This document shows, one piece after another, positions 24,560-37,849 of a stretch of 64,000 bases of DNA; the first letter of the stretch is position 1; each line of letters begins with the position of its first letter. The stretch covers positions 9,626,950 to 9,690,949 of the forward strand of contig NC_019872.2 in the NCBI RefSeq assembly GCF_002234675.1, read 5' to 3'. The position numbers and the translations under genes are program-made. Under the pieces are notes generated by a model. It worked only from the letters and a program-made list of their open reading frames with translations, was not told the DNA's origin and did not search any database. The DNA is from Oryzias latipes. Its lineage: Eukaryota; Chordata; Actinopteri; Beloniformes; Adrianichthyidae.

Positions 24560-25903
24560 TTAAACCTAGTATCTCCTGCTTGGTCATCAGCATTTTTACA
24601 ATATTAAATCAGATTGGACATTTTAATCAGCATGATGATTCAAGTTTACCATTCCATTAATTAATCTGCCAAATCTGTCAAAATCCAACAAAGAAGACAT
24701 CAATTTAGGAGAGTTCCTAATCTGACCTGTTGGCACATATTCACCTCTACTAACCATTACAGTGAATGCTATTTCATTTTGTGGCAAGTTGTAAATCCTC
24801 AACCTTTTTTTCTGAAGCTTGCTGGGACTTTCAAAGTATCCAAAATCAAACAAGGGTTGACAAGATGCTTGAAAAGTTGTTCAAAGGGCTTTGCATTGCT
24901 TAATCTAGGTCGATGCAAGACTGATTTCACACAGTAAAAATTACATAGCAATTCTTCGTGTTAAAAAAAAGAAGAAGAAAAAACAACAGTAAAAAGGAAA
25001 TAGAAAAATTCCAAATGTTTTAATAAAAATAATTTCAAGACTGCTGTCCTACAAGAACCAGAAGATTAAAAATACTCCTTTGTTCTACATCCCGTCATAC
25101 TTTACAACTAATTGAATACAGGAAGGAGGAGGAAATCAGAAACGGAGTCTGAAATGTCCATTCAGTTGTGCAATAATTAATCTGTTTTACCCTTTACATA
25201 TTCTTTTCTCATTGACCTATTTTCATTCTCATTTTATTTATTTATTTATTTTTTAAGGTAACTCCTTGTATGCCACCTTTGCTCTATTTTAGTTCCTCAA
25301 GATTCTAAATTTTCCTACGGGTGTTTTCCCTAAGGGATCAATAGAGTCGAATGCTTTAGTCATCAGTACTGAAAATGGCAACGCAGACCCAAAGTAAACT
25401 GGTCCAGCAGCTTTAAGACCTCTGCCTTCCCCACTAACAAGACAAGCGTGAAAGAAAACTTTGTATGACAGCTAGAACAATCGCAGGAAGCCTAAATAAG
25501 CTAGCAGTCCAAACTACTGGCTACTAGCCAGGTATCAGCAAAGGCAACTGAAAGATGTTGTGTGGCATGGTAACCAGTGGCAGCAGCCAAATTTGAAGCT
25601 GGCAGGACTTCAGCTTACTCTGTCACTGCCTCTGTGTCAGCCAGTGCTTAAGGGGAAGAGCGATTGTCCAACAGAGCGATCAGCTGACCGTGGAACAGGC
25701 ACTGACAGTCAAAAGGCTTTGGTCAGAGGCTTGAAAGCACCCCGCTGACAAACCCTGAAGCTCAACATGTGTTTTTGGAAGAGTTGAGCAGGTGTCCTGT
25801 CTACTGCTCTGATACATGTGACCTGAAAGCTGGCAAAAACCAGACATTCCAAGCCTGATACATCAAGGGAAGGTGCTATGCTTCTCCTGAAGTTAAACTG
25901 AAA

Positions 25904-26522
25904 GTCCCACTCAGATCATCTTTTGATCTCTTTGAAAAGTGTTCCCAGTGGTCTTTTAGTTACGATTATGTCGTTTTAGCCAATATAAAAAAAAACTTCT
26001 GTCTTTTTCTAAGACATCTAGTTTCTGCAGAACAGCAGGAGTTCACAAGCAATTCACCTCTGAGTTGTGACGCGGAGCAAGTCCACTCGCACTTCCCATC
26101 ATCCAACTGTTTACACTCTCTCCCACTAGCTCACAGCCCCTCCAACCCCTGACCTAATTTTACCTGTACAAAAAATGGAGAGCACTATCAGAGCTTGCCA
26201 GCCATTCAGAGTTTGAGCCAGATAGCAGCTCAGATAAAGAAAACAAAGACGTACATGGATTTAGTCATCTATAAGTGGATGCATCGGAATGGAGCGGAGC
26301 AGGGAGCTTGCGGCCTGCGGATTGTATTTTTGTATTTCACAAATACGCTCTTTTTCAAACAACAGATTTTCTTCTGCTCCAGATTTACAACTATTTGAAT
26401 AAAGAAATACACAAAAATGCAATTTTAAGCTTACATTTCCTGATTCATGTCTTCCATCATGAGAAAATCCCATAAGAACATATTAAAAACACTAAAAACA
26501 CAATTTCCTTGGAGTGAGTTTT
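25904..26522 (+). repeat. Interspersed repeat family A, copy 3 (longest)
   Basis: The most complete copy. It starts GTCCCACTCAGATCATCTTTTGATCT and ends near TTTCCTTGGAGTGAG. It links the 5' block seen at 17.9 and 54.2 kb to the 3' block seen at 20.8, 54.5 and 60.2 kb. No open frame is conserved among copies. I see no clear TIR, tRNA-like promoter or poly(A) tail, so the class is unresolved. Confidence 0.65.
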
Positions 26523-28039
26523 TAAAGCTTTGTGCTACGATTTGAAGGTTATTAAACCTTTGTCAGACAAGGAAGCGTTCTTTACTGAAGGCATAAAAAA
26601 ATACAGAAAAACTAGCAGAAAAAAGACAAGAAGTCCTTTGAGCCCGAATGTAACGCACGTTCCCATCAACCCCAAAATAATGGTTTCCCAGAAATAATCA
26701 ACCTGGAAAGATGGTTTTACAAGATGTAGAAAATATTCAAAGTAATAGTACATTTTTATTTATTCCTTTAGGTCCCAGAAAGTAATTTTTTGTCTTGTGT
26801 GACATGATACATTTTACAAGATGAAAAACCTCAACAAATAAGACAAAATGTTATCTTTCGGGAATTAAAAACATGCATTTCTATCAGTCTCTGTTTCTTG
26901 CTGTTTTCTAAAAAGTGGCCAGAATTCAGGCCTCTGGTCCTCCTGTCCTGCCTGTAAATGGTGTCCACCCTAACTTTCTATGATTGGAACTGCAGTCCAG
27001 AGAGTTCACCACAGACTGTTGATTTTTCAATTTGACAAAGATCAGATAATTTTCCTTCTTTCTAAAACTTCTATAATCTTGATTTTTTTAATTGCAATAC
27101 CTCAACTCTGTCAATTGTGTTCCTTGTCAAACACTAGGTAAAAGCAAAGAAGCATCAAACTGATGGGAAGCAGAGAAGGATGAATGACGTTTGAATGTGA
27201 CAGACTGACAGTACAGCGTGACCTACAGCCATTTGGGTTCGAACAGCCCTTCTTATGGAGAGCTGCAGCTTAAAGCTCCAGAGTGCCTTCAGAGGAACAG
27301 ATGAAAAAAAATGTCTCCAAAGATGCAAGCAAGAACTTCTTTTACGTGTCAACTAAAGAAGCACATAGCTATGAGGTAAAGTGTACTAAAATACTGAAAA
27401 AAAGATGCTTTGTGTCTCATGGACAGATGAATTGTGGGTAATCAAACAGGTGGACGAGTCATTAGTAGATTCACACAGGTCATCTCGACGAATCAGGCCC
27501 TAACGGTGGATTCATGAACCAACATTTGCCTCTTTTAGAGTTAAGAAGGCAACTCAAATAAACATATAAATCTGCTTTTTGTTTTCAGACTGTTGTTATT
27601 CAACCAATAGCACAGAAAGAAATATTTGGCATCGGACTAGGCCAGCAGCTTTGTGTGGGTCATTTCCTAGTCCTGTAACATCCAAGTATTCCACTGTCTG
27701 GCTGCCAGCAACGATCCAAAACCTGACACACTTGTCTGTAGGGATTTAGCTTTCATTATGATGAGAGTCTCACAAGTTCAGACAAGTGTGATGCATCAGT
27801 GAGCATAAATAGGTTGATAGGCAAAATTTCAAATGAATGTGATTTTTTTACCCCTGCTATTATGATTTGTTTTAACAGTAAAAAAAAGGTTTGTAAGTTA
27901 AACTTGAGATTTTCAATTGACCTTATTGAAGATGAGTGTGTTAGTTAATACATGTGATAAACCGGCTAAAACCATGCCACAAAACTGCAACAGTTGGCTT
28001 TAGAAAACTCCACTAATTTGGATTTGAAAGACAAGTTAA
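26523..28039. other. Non-coding stretch, no gene seen
   Basis: No recognisable exon or element. Short frames without domain similarity. Confidence 0.5.
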
Positions 28040-28241
28040 CCCTTGTGCTATCCTAGGCACTTTAACGTTGGGAGTTGGGTCATCTAGACCCACTAGCTGC
28101 TCTGAACCTTTTTTCTTCAATGATTTGTGATCTTCACTGGTGTCCATGGATTACATGAAATCTTTCTACCTTTATCCACCTTTGTCATGGTAGGGACAAC
28201 ACTTCAATGTAAGGGTGGGGTCATCTAAGATAGCACAAGGG
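28040..28241 (-). mobile_element. TTAA-type MITE, copy 3 (piggyBac-like), inverted
   Basis: A 202-bp copy with intact TTAA flanks (28036-28039 and 28242-28245). Its interior reads as the reverse complement of copies 1 and 2. Ends are CCCTTGTGCTATCC and GATAGCACAAGGG. Confidence 0.85.
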
Positions 28242-28245
28242 TTAA

Positions 28246-31200
28246 AAAATAGACAGTTTAAAAAGTAAAAACAAAAGTGAAATGACTCATCTAATAATAG
28301 TCATGAGGACAAATCTAATTTCACAAGACTTTGGCAGTTGTATTTCCACCCACTGCCTACTTCACAGTTTACAAGACAAAATCTGTTAAGCTGTTTTTCA
28401 AAAATAATGTCAATAAAGCAGTAACTGTGATGTGACAATATTTTGATTACATATGGTTTTTTTTCATTTCCTACTCACAGCACTGTATGACTTTTCCAAT
28501 GTCATAGAAATGTAACATTTTTTGTAGAGGAAATCAAAGAAACACAATCACAAAAGTTTGAGCCCACCTAAAAGTGCCAAACTTGAAAGCTCATCTGAGG
28601 GAGTAGAAAACGGAAAGCTGCTCTGCAGATTCTAGGAAAAGACAGCTCAATCTGAAGTGAGTGCTGGGTTTTCCTTTATGACAGTGCCACCCAGTGGAAG
28701 GATTCTTCAGGATGGGATAAAAGGAACAGCTGCACATGCAGATCTAATAATGCTCCCACGTCTCACCATATATTGCTGAAATACACTACAAACCAAATTT
28801 GTGAAATTCCCTAGAATAGTTTCAGCTATAGAATGCTTGTTTAAGCCTCTACATGTCCTAAATATTATCCTGTAATAGAATTATGTGCATAAATTACATT
28901 TTTACACACAGGAAAGCAATGAAGCGCAAGAAAAATAAATGTTTTATGTTTTTGTTTGATGCAGTTTGTTTACTTCATATGTTAAATGAGTTATGTATAA
29001 ACCCAGCTGAGAAATGTGACCATGCTGTCTGCATACAAGCAAGGAAAGAGTGTGAACACGTGTTCTGATGAGTCCACGTTCCAGCTTGCCTTTGGGAAAA
29101 TAAAATGTGTCAGCTTTTAAATCCCAAAGATGAGAGCAACCATGTGGGCTGTTATCGTTGCCACAGCCGGCATCTGTGAGGGTAAAAGGGGGGCATCAGC
29201 TACTGTGGCATGGGGGATCTGCAAATGTGTTGATAGGTTGAAAGACGTGCCGACATCAATGGGATATTTTTGTATCTTAGTGGCCTGTGTTTGTTTTCTG
29301 CAGGATAAAAAAGATCTAATTCTGTACCATTTCCAACAAAGTAGACTGACAAGCTGAAAACTGAGCTACGGTTAAAGTTAGATAATTGAATAGGATAAAA
29401 AGGGGGAAAAATCTGACATAATTCAACAAAACTTTAATCATCCATATGAAATTATATTCCCATATAATTTTACAAAAACAATAAAATTGACATTTAAATC
29501 TGGTCCAACCTGTATTTTGGGAAGTTTACACAACTTTTAAATCCTCTGACTAACTTTTCAGTCATTTGGAAAAAGGATTAAATAAATAAAAAAACACCAC
29601 CCTTACACACCCCAAGACCAGCAATGCTAAAAGCGTCTCCTCAAAACAAGAAAAGAACCCTAATCTTAAGAAGAAAAACTGTTAATTTTACTTAACAAGA
29701 AATCTAATGAAAATATATCAAACTTGAGAAACAAGGCGTTCCACACAAGCATTCAAAAGGGATAAAATACCTAAAAAAAGTTACCTGTTAGATATAGAAT
29801 TACTTCAAATTGAATATAGTAAGTCATTTTTTTGTTTGCTGGTTCTAAGCAAATGGTTTGTATTTTTGAGTTTGTATGTACTTACTGTAATTGTAATTTA
29901 TTTTGAGTACAGTGAAAAAAACAAAATGAACAAAATGAGAATATGATCCAAGTACAAGTTGGTTGATTGTAATAAATCCTCATAAAATCTAAAACTAGGC
30001 CTTATTCATACATCTAAATGTTGTTTTTCAAAATAGTGAGAATGTATGCCAGTCTAACTTTATTTATCTTAGAAATACCATTTTTGAGCAAAAACAAGAA
30101 CCTGAAACCTGGAAAACATCAATGTTTTCCAGAGGTTTCCAAAGGTTTGAAATCTTTGGAAATATCAACAAAATTGCAGTGAAGATCTGTTGTTACCCCA
30201 TCAGGCTTGACCCCAACAACAAGCTCAACAACCAACAACCCTAACTAACTCCTTAGAGTTTTAGTCATATTAAAGAACTTATAAACCAGAGACTTTTGGA
30301 GAGAGCATCCTGCCTCGATACTGTAGCAAATGTCAAATGTCACCAATGATTCAACAGGGACAGTTAAACTATCTAATCACCACAATCTGATTTACATTTA
30401 TTGTAACCAAATAATGTCAAGCCCTGCAAAAAGTTTTTCTGTTCAATGTCCAATCTTTCTTTTTTTTATAAGTCATCTTTTATCAACTCATTCTCTTCCT
30501 CTGTTGATCTGGATTTGGGTTTTTTAACTAAAAGTTTGATTTGACGGCAACACAGGCAATGCAGTTCTAACTGAATCCACTCCACCCACTGTTACTTTTG
30601 TGTGAGAAATGTGGAAAAAAACTAGAAAAGTGGAGACGTCTGTGCCCTAATTAGAAATGAAAGGGTTACCCACGGGCTGTCATTGAGATTTGTACCCTTA
30701 AAAATAGAGATAAACTGTCTCCTTCATTGTTTCATAATCCAACACTGCAAATGCTTTATTGAAGAATTTACAGAGATGCTTTCAGTTGTCTGCACAGACT
30801 TTGACTGATATTCAGCTACAGATGAGGTTAATATGCATGTGGATGATGTCTATGAAAGAACTGCAGACGAACTGTGTGCCATCTTTGAAACCTGCTCATT
30901 AATGACTGTCAATATTTAGATGTTTTGGAGTTTTTTGTTGCTTTGTCTGATCATACTTGACCTTTCTGCTGCCCCTGTGGAGAATATCACAAGATTAGAT
31001 TTTATGATATCTCTGGTTCTAACGTTGACGTTTTGTTGAACTCATGTGCTTCAGGTGTTCTTAATGCTGTGGACCCCACTGCTCTCCTTGGAGTTAAAAC
31101 GTTTATGGAATGCGCAGAAGGTCAAAACTGCCGGGACAAAGTGGAATTTGTTCATTGACAGGTCTTTTTTTCTTTAACTCCTTGCAAACTTCAGTGTCCT

Positions 31201-31626
31201 GCTTGGGAATGATTTTCACAAAGCGTCCAGCTCCACATCCTTCAGAACTCTATTCCTGTTCTATGTGGATACATAAGATAGCAAATGTTTTTTTGTTTAT
31301 TGATGTCTTTATGATTTTGGTTATTAAAACCACTTGAATCCCACAACACAGACAGCAGTTCAACCACTTGCCGTCTCCAAGTGGTGGCCGCTAGATTTCT
31401 CAAATCTGTGCTCAGCAGTTTGTTACCAAACCTCACCCGTGTGGTGACCATGTCATTGCCGTCTGCTAAATCTCCAAGGTCCTGTTTTCATCAAGGAAGA
31501 GCAAAACAACTCAACTGGCCTGTTTCAAACCTGCTGTTTTGAGGACGTTCTTGAAAAATGTGTTTACCAAGAGCATTTTTGACTTTCTGCTGCTGATCAG
31601 TTGTTCATTTAGAGTTTTAGGCTTTA
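28246..31626. other. Non-coding stretch, no gene seen
   Basis: AT-rich, with short open frames such as 29130-29357 that lack domains and splice context. A patch near 30990-31120 has a faintly LINE-like reading but is too decayed to call. Confidence 0.5.
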
Positions 31627-31890
31627 GGTATAGTGATCAGCACTCTGGCCTCACAGTGAGACCCTGGTTCGAAACCTTTTGTGTGGCATTTGTACGTGTG
31701 AGGGTTTTCTCAAGGTACCCCAGCTTTCTCCCACAGTTCAAAAACATTCTTAAAAGTTTACTGGTGACCCTAATTTGCACGTGTGGCCCTGTGAGCGACT
31801 GGATAGCTGCCCGCCTTTGCCCTTCAGTAGCTGGGATAGGCTCCAGCACCTCCACGACTCCAAAATGGAATTCAGCAAACTGGATTGATG
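31627..31890 (+). mobile_element. tRNA-derived SINE-like element
   Basis: The head has a tRNA-like A box (TAGTGATCAGCACTCTGG) and a B box (GGTTCGAAACC). The body has the GTACCCCAGCTTTCTCCCACAG block, and the tail is GGGATAGGCTCCAGCACCTC. This is the fullest of three copies in the window. The A/B boxes imply RNA polymerase III origin, while mobility depends on a partner LINE not identified here. Confidence 0.65.
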
Positions 31891-33004
31891 GTTGAGACTG
31901 CTCAAACCCAGACAAATGAAAATACAGACCATAGGACTGTGGAAGACATCTTTAGTTAAATTAACAATACCTTGTGTTTGAAAAAGAGAGAACATCTAAT
32001 TAATCACTAAGAGCACAAAAGGACAAATCCTGGCATCAAAACCCTTAATTTTTTCCAAATAAATGATGCTCATTTTGAATCTGGTGCCAGTAACAGAAAC
32101 AAAGGATTGATACAATAAGGAGGAGCAACACCTTGTTATAATCTGAGAATGGCAAGGACCAACTGTTGTAGTAACAAGAAATGCAAATGAGGCTGTGATG
32201 TCTATTTTAAGCAGCTAACAGTCATCAAGGCAAAGAGATTTTTTTGAGCATTGCAAGTATGATGTGTCAAGCCACCATGCTGTCAGTGTTAATATTTGCA
32301 CACAGGAATATGTCTCAGGAAATAGAACAGTGGAAAAAAAAACAAGTCACTCCAGTAGTAACCCTAAAAGACAAATAAATGTGTTATTTCTTCTATAAAG
32401 GTCTGCATCTCATCATACTCGTTTCATTTCTTGGGCCTTCATCAAGCAGTGACCATGAGGCAGACAGAGGCACTGATGAGTGTGTCGAGGTTACACTGAC
32501 GTTTGACAGTGATTACATATTCTTGCTGTCACCGGGATGAAGAAAACAGCCAGAGAAGATTTCATCCAAAAATAGAGTTAGCACATCTAATTTACCTCAA
32601 AGCATGTCACAAAAGAAGCAAAGCAGATGAAACAATCCCAGTGTACCTCTAATATTTGGAGATGTCGCACCTGAATTTTGTGTTCAGAACACGTCGTTTT
32701 TTCCTTTAAGCAGCAAAGATTACTTTCCCAATTCCACCATATTTTACAGAGTTTTAAGGAAAGAATAATCAAAAAAAAATGTTTACATCGAAGTGATCAT
32801 CATTTATTGAATAATAGCACATATTTACATAGGATAGTTTAGCTCTTTAGGGATTTATTTTATTTTTTAATGTGGGATTTATGGGGGGAAAAATATTAAA
32901 CCCAGTAGATGCTAGCATTGTACCAAAATATGAAGCTATCTATATTATTTTTAGGACTTTTTTAAGTAAACATAACATTTTTAAGTAAATATTAACTAAA
33001 TAAT

Positions 33005-33940
33005 TTAGATTAAATAGATAAGATAAGATAGATAAAGATACTTTATTGATCCCAGCTTGGGAAATTCAGTTGTTGCAGCGTCGGCGTTAGGCTCAAGATA
33101 CAAACATACACACAATAGACGACAACAGAGAACCAGAACAATCAATCAGAAAGAAACATCAGTGGAAAAGAACTGTTGTATTGCGTGCCACATCAGGAGA
33201 GAAAAAGAGCATAAATGACTTTATCTATTGCACATGGATGGCAAGTTATAGAGTCCAATGGAGTGAGGTATGAAAGATCTCCTGAAACGGTTTGTGTGAC
33301 AGCGAAGCTGCCTTAGCCTGTTGGAGAAGGAGCTCCGCTGACCATCCAGTACAGGATGGAGAGGATGCTCAGGATTATCCATGATGGATACCAGCTTATT
33401 TAAAGTCCTCCTCTCCATCACAGATTCAAATGTGTCCATTTTACAACCAATTACAGAGCAAGCTCTTCGGATCAGTTTCCTCAGTCCATTACTGTCCCTG
33501 GCAGATATGCTGCCCCCCCTAGCAGACCACCGAGAAGAACAGAGTGCTGGCCACAACAGACTGGTAAAAAATCTCAAGCATCTTGCTGCACATGTTGAAG
33601 GACCTTAGTCTCCTCAGGAAGTGGAGTCTGCTGCTGGCCTTCTTATACACAGCAGTGCTATTGCTCTTCCAGCTCAGTCTGTTGTCTATGGTTACTCCCA
33701 AGTACTTGTTCTCCTCAACCTCTGCCACCTCTCTGCCAAAGATGCTGAGAGGCCGGTAAGCTGGTGGTTTCTTCCTGAAGTCCATCACCATCTCTCTCTC
33801 TTTTCCACATTCAGCAGCAGGTTGTTTTCTCCAGACCATCTCACAAATTTATCCACAAGATCCCTGTACTCCTCCTCCCACCCACCATTAATGCAGCTAA
33901 CAATAGCAGAGTCATCAGAGAACTTCTGAAGATGGCAAGC
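33005..33940 (-). mobile_element. 5'-truncated non-LTR retrotransposon (LINE)
   Basis: On the minus strand the copy begins inside a reverse transcriptase. The catalytic-box-like residues KFSDDSAIV are read at about 33903-33929. The C-terminal RT/thumb region follows, with residues ENKYLGVTIDNRLSW and YKKASSRLHFLRRLRSF. A frame change occurs near 33530-33570, and the frame then resumes with residues NPEHPLHPVLDGQRSSFSNR. The 3' end is CTTTATTGATCCC in plus orientation with a short TATC-type tail near 33010-33045. It lacks the endonuclease and 5' half, as expected from incomplete target-primed reverse transcription. Clade not settled. Confidence 0.75.
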
Positions 33941-35560
33941 CCTTGAGTTTTTTTTGGCTAAAGGGCTTAAAATCTGTTAATCTAAATGTCTTTTTGTTTG
34001 TTTTGTTTTTTTGGAAGTGGAATAAATGTAATGAATTCTTAAATAAATTTTGATTTAATGTCTTTGTTTTCTACTGAGCCACAAAAGGGACATCAAGGAA
34101 GAAGAAAAAAGCTCCAATTACTAAAAAGGTTGTTTTTTTCAAATTAGATTTTTTTTCCTTCAATGTCCTATAGGGTCTCCGTAATTTTAAGATGTTCTAA
34201 AAATCTGACATTTCTGCCTGGACCTAGAATTGTACAACAATGTACACTTTATTCTTTGGAAAATTCTCAAAAAACATGGGATCAGGGAGAACAGAACCAA
34301 GAATGGATTCAGACCAATGTAGTTACAGATGTGTCCGCTAGATGTCGCCCAATGATCAGTTATACTGAGTGTGGACAACAACTGGGATTAAGAGCTTTCG
34401 ACCCAGGAGTGGCGCTGTGTGGTCATGCCCGTCCAACACAGTGGGATGAGCACTTGTAGCCTGAAAAGGCCTTCACAGAAACGGATCAACAGCTGAATGC
34501 TGCCACAGGGGAACTGCTGCAGCTCCACTGTGAAAAGTCATCTGCTTGAATTTGTGGCAGTAAATGACAACATTGTGCTAGTGCCCAGCTTCCACAAGTC
34601 ATGTGAACGTAAACGCAGTTACTGTGTTTGGCCCTCTCAACCAAACACGCCGCTCACACAAACAGAAGAAAGTGACAAACCAGCACAAACAGCAGCTCCC
34701 AGCTGTCCTCTGTGTGCAGCTCATGCAGTTTGGAGGAGCGTCCATTGGCAGATATGAACAGCCAACGTATCCAATGAGATGATTCATGGGGGGAATTTCC
34801 CAAATGCAGCGGATTCTAAATTTCAAAGTGTGAAGAAGGATCAGGGAGAGGAAGCGGCCATGCCACATTCAGGGTCACACTGAGCTTTTATCACAGCAGT
34901 GCAGAGGTCAGCCCCTGCCCCGTTTGGGCCCGTCCTTTGGCCTACTTGATATCACGGCTTCTTCAGGAGGCCAAGGCTGATCTCGTCACATAGCTGGAGA
35001 GACACAGCACAGGAGAAGATGCAACCTTGTAAATTTGCCCTGCTGAGTCTTTTCGACATGTTTGTGCTGCCGGTTGAGCGCCAGGCCAAGAGTCAATAAC
35101 CCGCTCCCTCAGCAGCAGCTCCCATGAGGCTTTGCGGCTGCGAGAAGTGTGTGCCGACTGTTTTCCTGTTTTGTACTGACTACCCATATACTTATGTCAC
35201 AGGGATTTCAAAGCACATAATCCTTCTTATATAAATGGCTTTTCTTTTTTGCCCTGGATGGAACCAATCTGGAGTATCTGCAGCTAACTTTACTACTTCC
35301 ACTCCACTCGGACGAGTTTCACTACTGACCATGTTTGCATACTACTCCAGTGAGCTAAAAATACAGGACAGACAGTTGTGATGAGTCATGCTTCACAAAA
35401 ACTGCTCATCAAGGCCTTCACTGTCCGACGTTTTCCCACCATTGACCTACAGGAAAACAAAGCCTCAAAATTAAAAAAGTTTGAACACAAATTCATTTAC
35501 AAAAACCTTTAAAAACTGTCCTCCGGATTTCATTCACCAAGCCGACACAAATTATTTAAA
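33941..35560. other. Non-coding stretch downstream of hmgb1
   Basis: No recognisable exon. It holds a CTCF-like word CCGCTAGATGTCGCC (34338-34352) of unknown significance. Confidence 0.5.
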
Positions 35561-35568
35561 AAAAAATG

Positions 35569-35574
35569 TTTATT
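35569..35574 (-). terminator. hmgb1 poly(A) signal (AATAAA)
   Basis: AATAAA on the minus strand about 530 bases past the hmgb1 stop. It is a plausible 3' end for the transcript, which would have a roughly 540-base 3'UTR. Other signals cannot be excluded. Confidence 0.55.
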
Positions 35575-36104
35575 GACATCAGAAGCAATTTAAATTTTTA
35601 ACAATAAACAAGTTTTTTTTATTATTATTATTTTTTTTTTGCGATTACAGTGGTACATAAAGATCAGTAAAATAACTGTGATACTTCAATTTTGATAATG
35701 TTATTTAGAATAAAAACACACAAGAAAAAAAAAAAAGAGGAAGAAAAAAAGAAACACTCAGGTCTAACTTTTTTTTGTGTGCTGTGCACTGCTAGCTAAG
35801 GGAAATACTGTAAGCCCACCCCTTTACACTGTACCAGGCAGGATAGTGGTCTAGGAACTACCACTGGGGGAAAAAAAATAAGACTGGCAGAGAGATACCA
35901 ACACAATACTGTGTAGTGTTAACTATACAAAAAGAGAAAGAAAGAAAAAAACAAAACTGTACAGCATAAAAACAACTGATATACACAGCCTTTTGTTGGC
36001 ATTTTTTTTAAACCCCCTTAGGAACTAATGTATTTTCTTTCAGTAAGTGAAGTGTACAAGGGGATTAAATGCTTTACAAACAAGAAAATGACTGCACTGG
36101 CTGT

Positions 36105-37030
36105 CTACTCGTCATCCTCATCATCATCATCCTCCTCTTCCTCCTCGTCGTCGTCGTCGTCATCATCGTCGTCGTCCATCTTCTTCTCAACCTTGGCGGG
36201 GGCTTTTGCCGGAGCCCCACCACCTGTTTTACCCTTAGCGCGGTAAGCAGCAATGTCCTGATGAGGAGAGGGGAAACGCAACAAAAACACAAAAAAGAAA
36301 AAGGTGAAATGAGGGTACTTTCAGAGACCGAACGCCCTAAGCCAGCGGCTGCTTTACCTTTCCGTACTTCTCCTTCAGCTTGGCCGCTTTCTTCTCGTAG
36401 GGTTGTTTGTCCTCCGCCGAGGTGCTGTTCCACATCTCGCCCAGTCTCTTGGCAACGTCACCAATTGTCAGGCCGGGGCTCTCGCCTTTCACCTTCGGGC
36501 GGAACTCCGAGCAAAAGATGAAGAAAGCGGATCTGGGGGCGAAAAAAACAAACAAAAACAACTTTAAATGAAATGCTCAAATTCAGCTCTAAAAGTTGAC
36601 CGCCGGCTTGTCATCCTTACGGGGGTCTCTTGGGGGCGTTGGGGTCCTTGAACTTCTTCGTCTTGGCTCCTTTAGCTGGAACATAGCTCATCATCTCCCG
36701 ATCATATCGCACCTTGTCCTGTCTGGCCATGTCCTCAAATTTGCCCTTCTCCTTGGCGGACATTGTCTGAAACCAGAAAGGTAGGCGTGTTGCAATCCAG
36801 CCTTCTGTTCCTGGTTTGGAGTTAATGCTGCTGCTGCTGCTGCTGCTGTTGTGTCAACAATCGGAAAGCCTATTTTAGATTACCTTCCATCGCTCAGAGC
36901 ACTTCTTGGAGAACTCGGCAAAGTTCACCGAGGCATCGGGGTGCTTCTTCTTGTGCTCCTCCCTGCAAGTCTGGACAAAGTAGGCATAGGAGGACATCTT
37001 CCCCCTCGGCTTAGTCGGATCTTTCCCCAT
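36105..37030 (-). CDS. hmgb1: High mobility group box 1 protein
   Basis: HMGB1 is an abundant nuclear protein that bends DNA and, when released from cells, acts as an alarmin. Four coding exons are read on the minus strand: 37030-36884, 36766-36621, 36532-36358 and 36257-36105, all with GT-AG borders and matching phases. They give 206 residues against about 215 in human. HMG box A spans about residues 8-78 and box B about 94-162. The three redox cysteines are kept (C22, C44, C105, matching human C23, C45, C106). The C-terminal acidic tail (184-206) is 23 uninterrupted Asp/Glu, mostly Asp, shorter than the ~30 of human. An in-frame start at 37028-37030 follows a splice acceptor at 37042-37043. 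Teleosts may have a and b copies; the uspl1 neighbour suggests the ortholog of the mammalian locus. Confidence 0.97.
36110..36178 (-). repeat. Asp/Glu codon repeat coding for the HMGB1 acidic tail
   Basis: GAY/GAR-only sequence at the end of hmgb1. It looks like simple sequence and produces a spurious poly-Ser frame on the plus strand, but it is functional coding sequence. Confidence 0.85.
36826..36850. repeat. (CTG)n in hmgb1 intron
   Basis: Eight CTG-type triplets inside the intron between the first two coding exons of hmgb1. Confidence 0.9.
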
Positions 37031-37849
37031 CTTCAAAGTATCTAGACACACACATTTTTATTTTTAAACTGTATGTTACATTTTAATTGGCTAAAAATAA
37101 GAAATCCAAAAAGCCAGATCTTTCAAACATGCGTCATCCCTTTCAGTTATAAATACAAATAAATTAGTTAACTGTTCCTATCAACCAATCAGACCAAGTT
37201 CCACACAATGAGGACATCTCATGTCTTCCTAGTGACGTTAACAGATTGTGGCATCATTAAATAAGTTAAGACTAGCTAACAAAAAGAAAAGAAAACTGCT
37301 AAAAAATGGACAATATAATCTATGTTTTGTGCAAATCTGTCCAAATGATCAGCTTCTTTTTTTTTATTCCAATTTTCCAAAAATAAAAAAATATATATTT
37401 TAAAAATACTTTTCTTAAAAGCTAAACTTCCCCTCAGTTGAACTCAAAAACATAAACACAAGCGCTATATGTGGTCAGAGTGAAGAGACTAAAAGGAAAC
37501 AGTTCTGCTAAAAAAAAATAACAAAAAGCTCAAAATGTTTGGGGAAAACTACTTCTTATGCGTTAAAAAACCCTCCTAAGAACTGTTTTTATCAATTAAG
37601 GTTAAAATGTATTTAAAATACACAACTTTGACACAAAAATGACACAAAAAAGCAAAAACTGAGGTTTTTATTGAAAATACAACACTCAAAACTGCATTCT
37701 AATGTGGTAAAATGTTCTTTTTAAAAGTGTCGATTATGTATTATTTTGTAAAAAAAAATACATTTTTTTAATTGAATGCAACTTTATTTAAAAAAAACAA
37801 TTATTTTTCCTTTATTTTCCCCCATGAAACGCTACTGTAACTCCCCAAG

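Noticed and set aside
29130-29357. 75-codon frame with a hydrophobic start resembling a signal peptide
   Set aside because: Single unsupported frame with no splice context or recognisable family.
30960-31130. Faint LINE-like reading
   Set aside because: Several frame breaks and only a few matching residues; cannot be supported by eye.
36028-36246. Plus-strand poly-Ser frame
   Set aside because: Antisense shadow of the hmgb1 acidic-tail codons.
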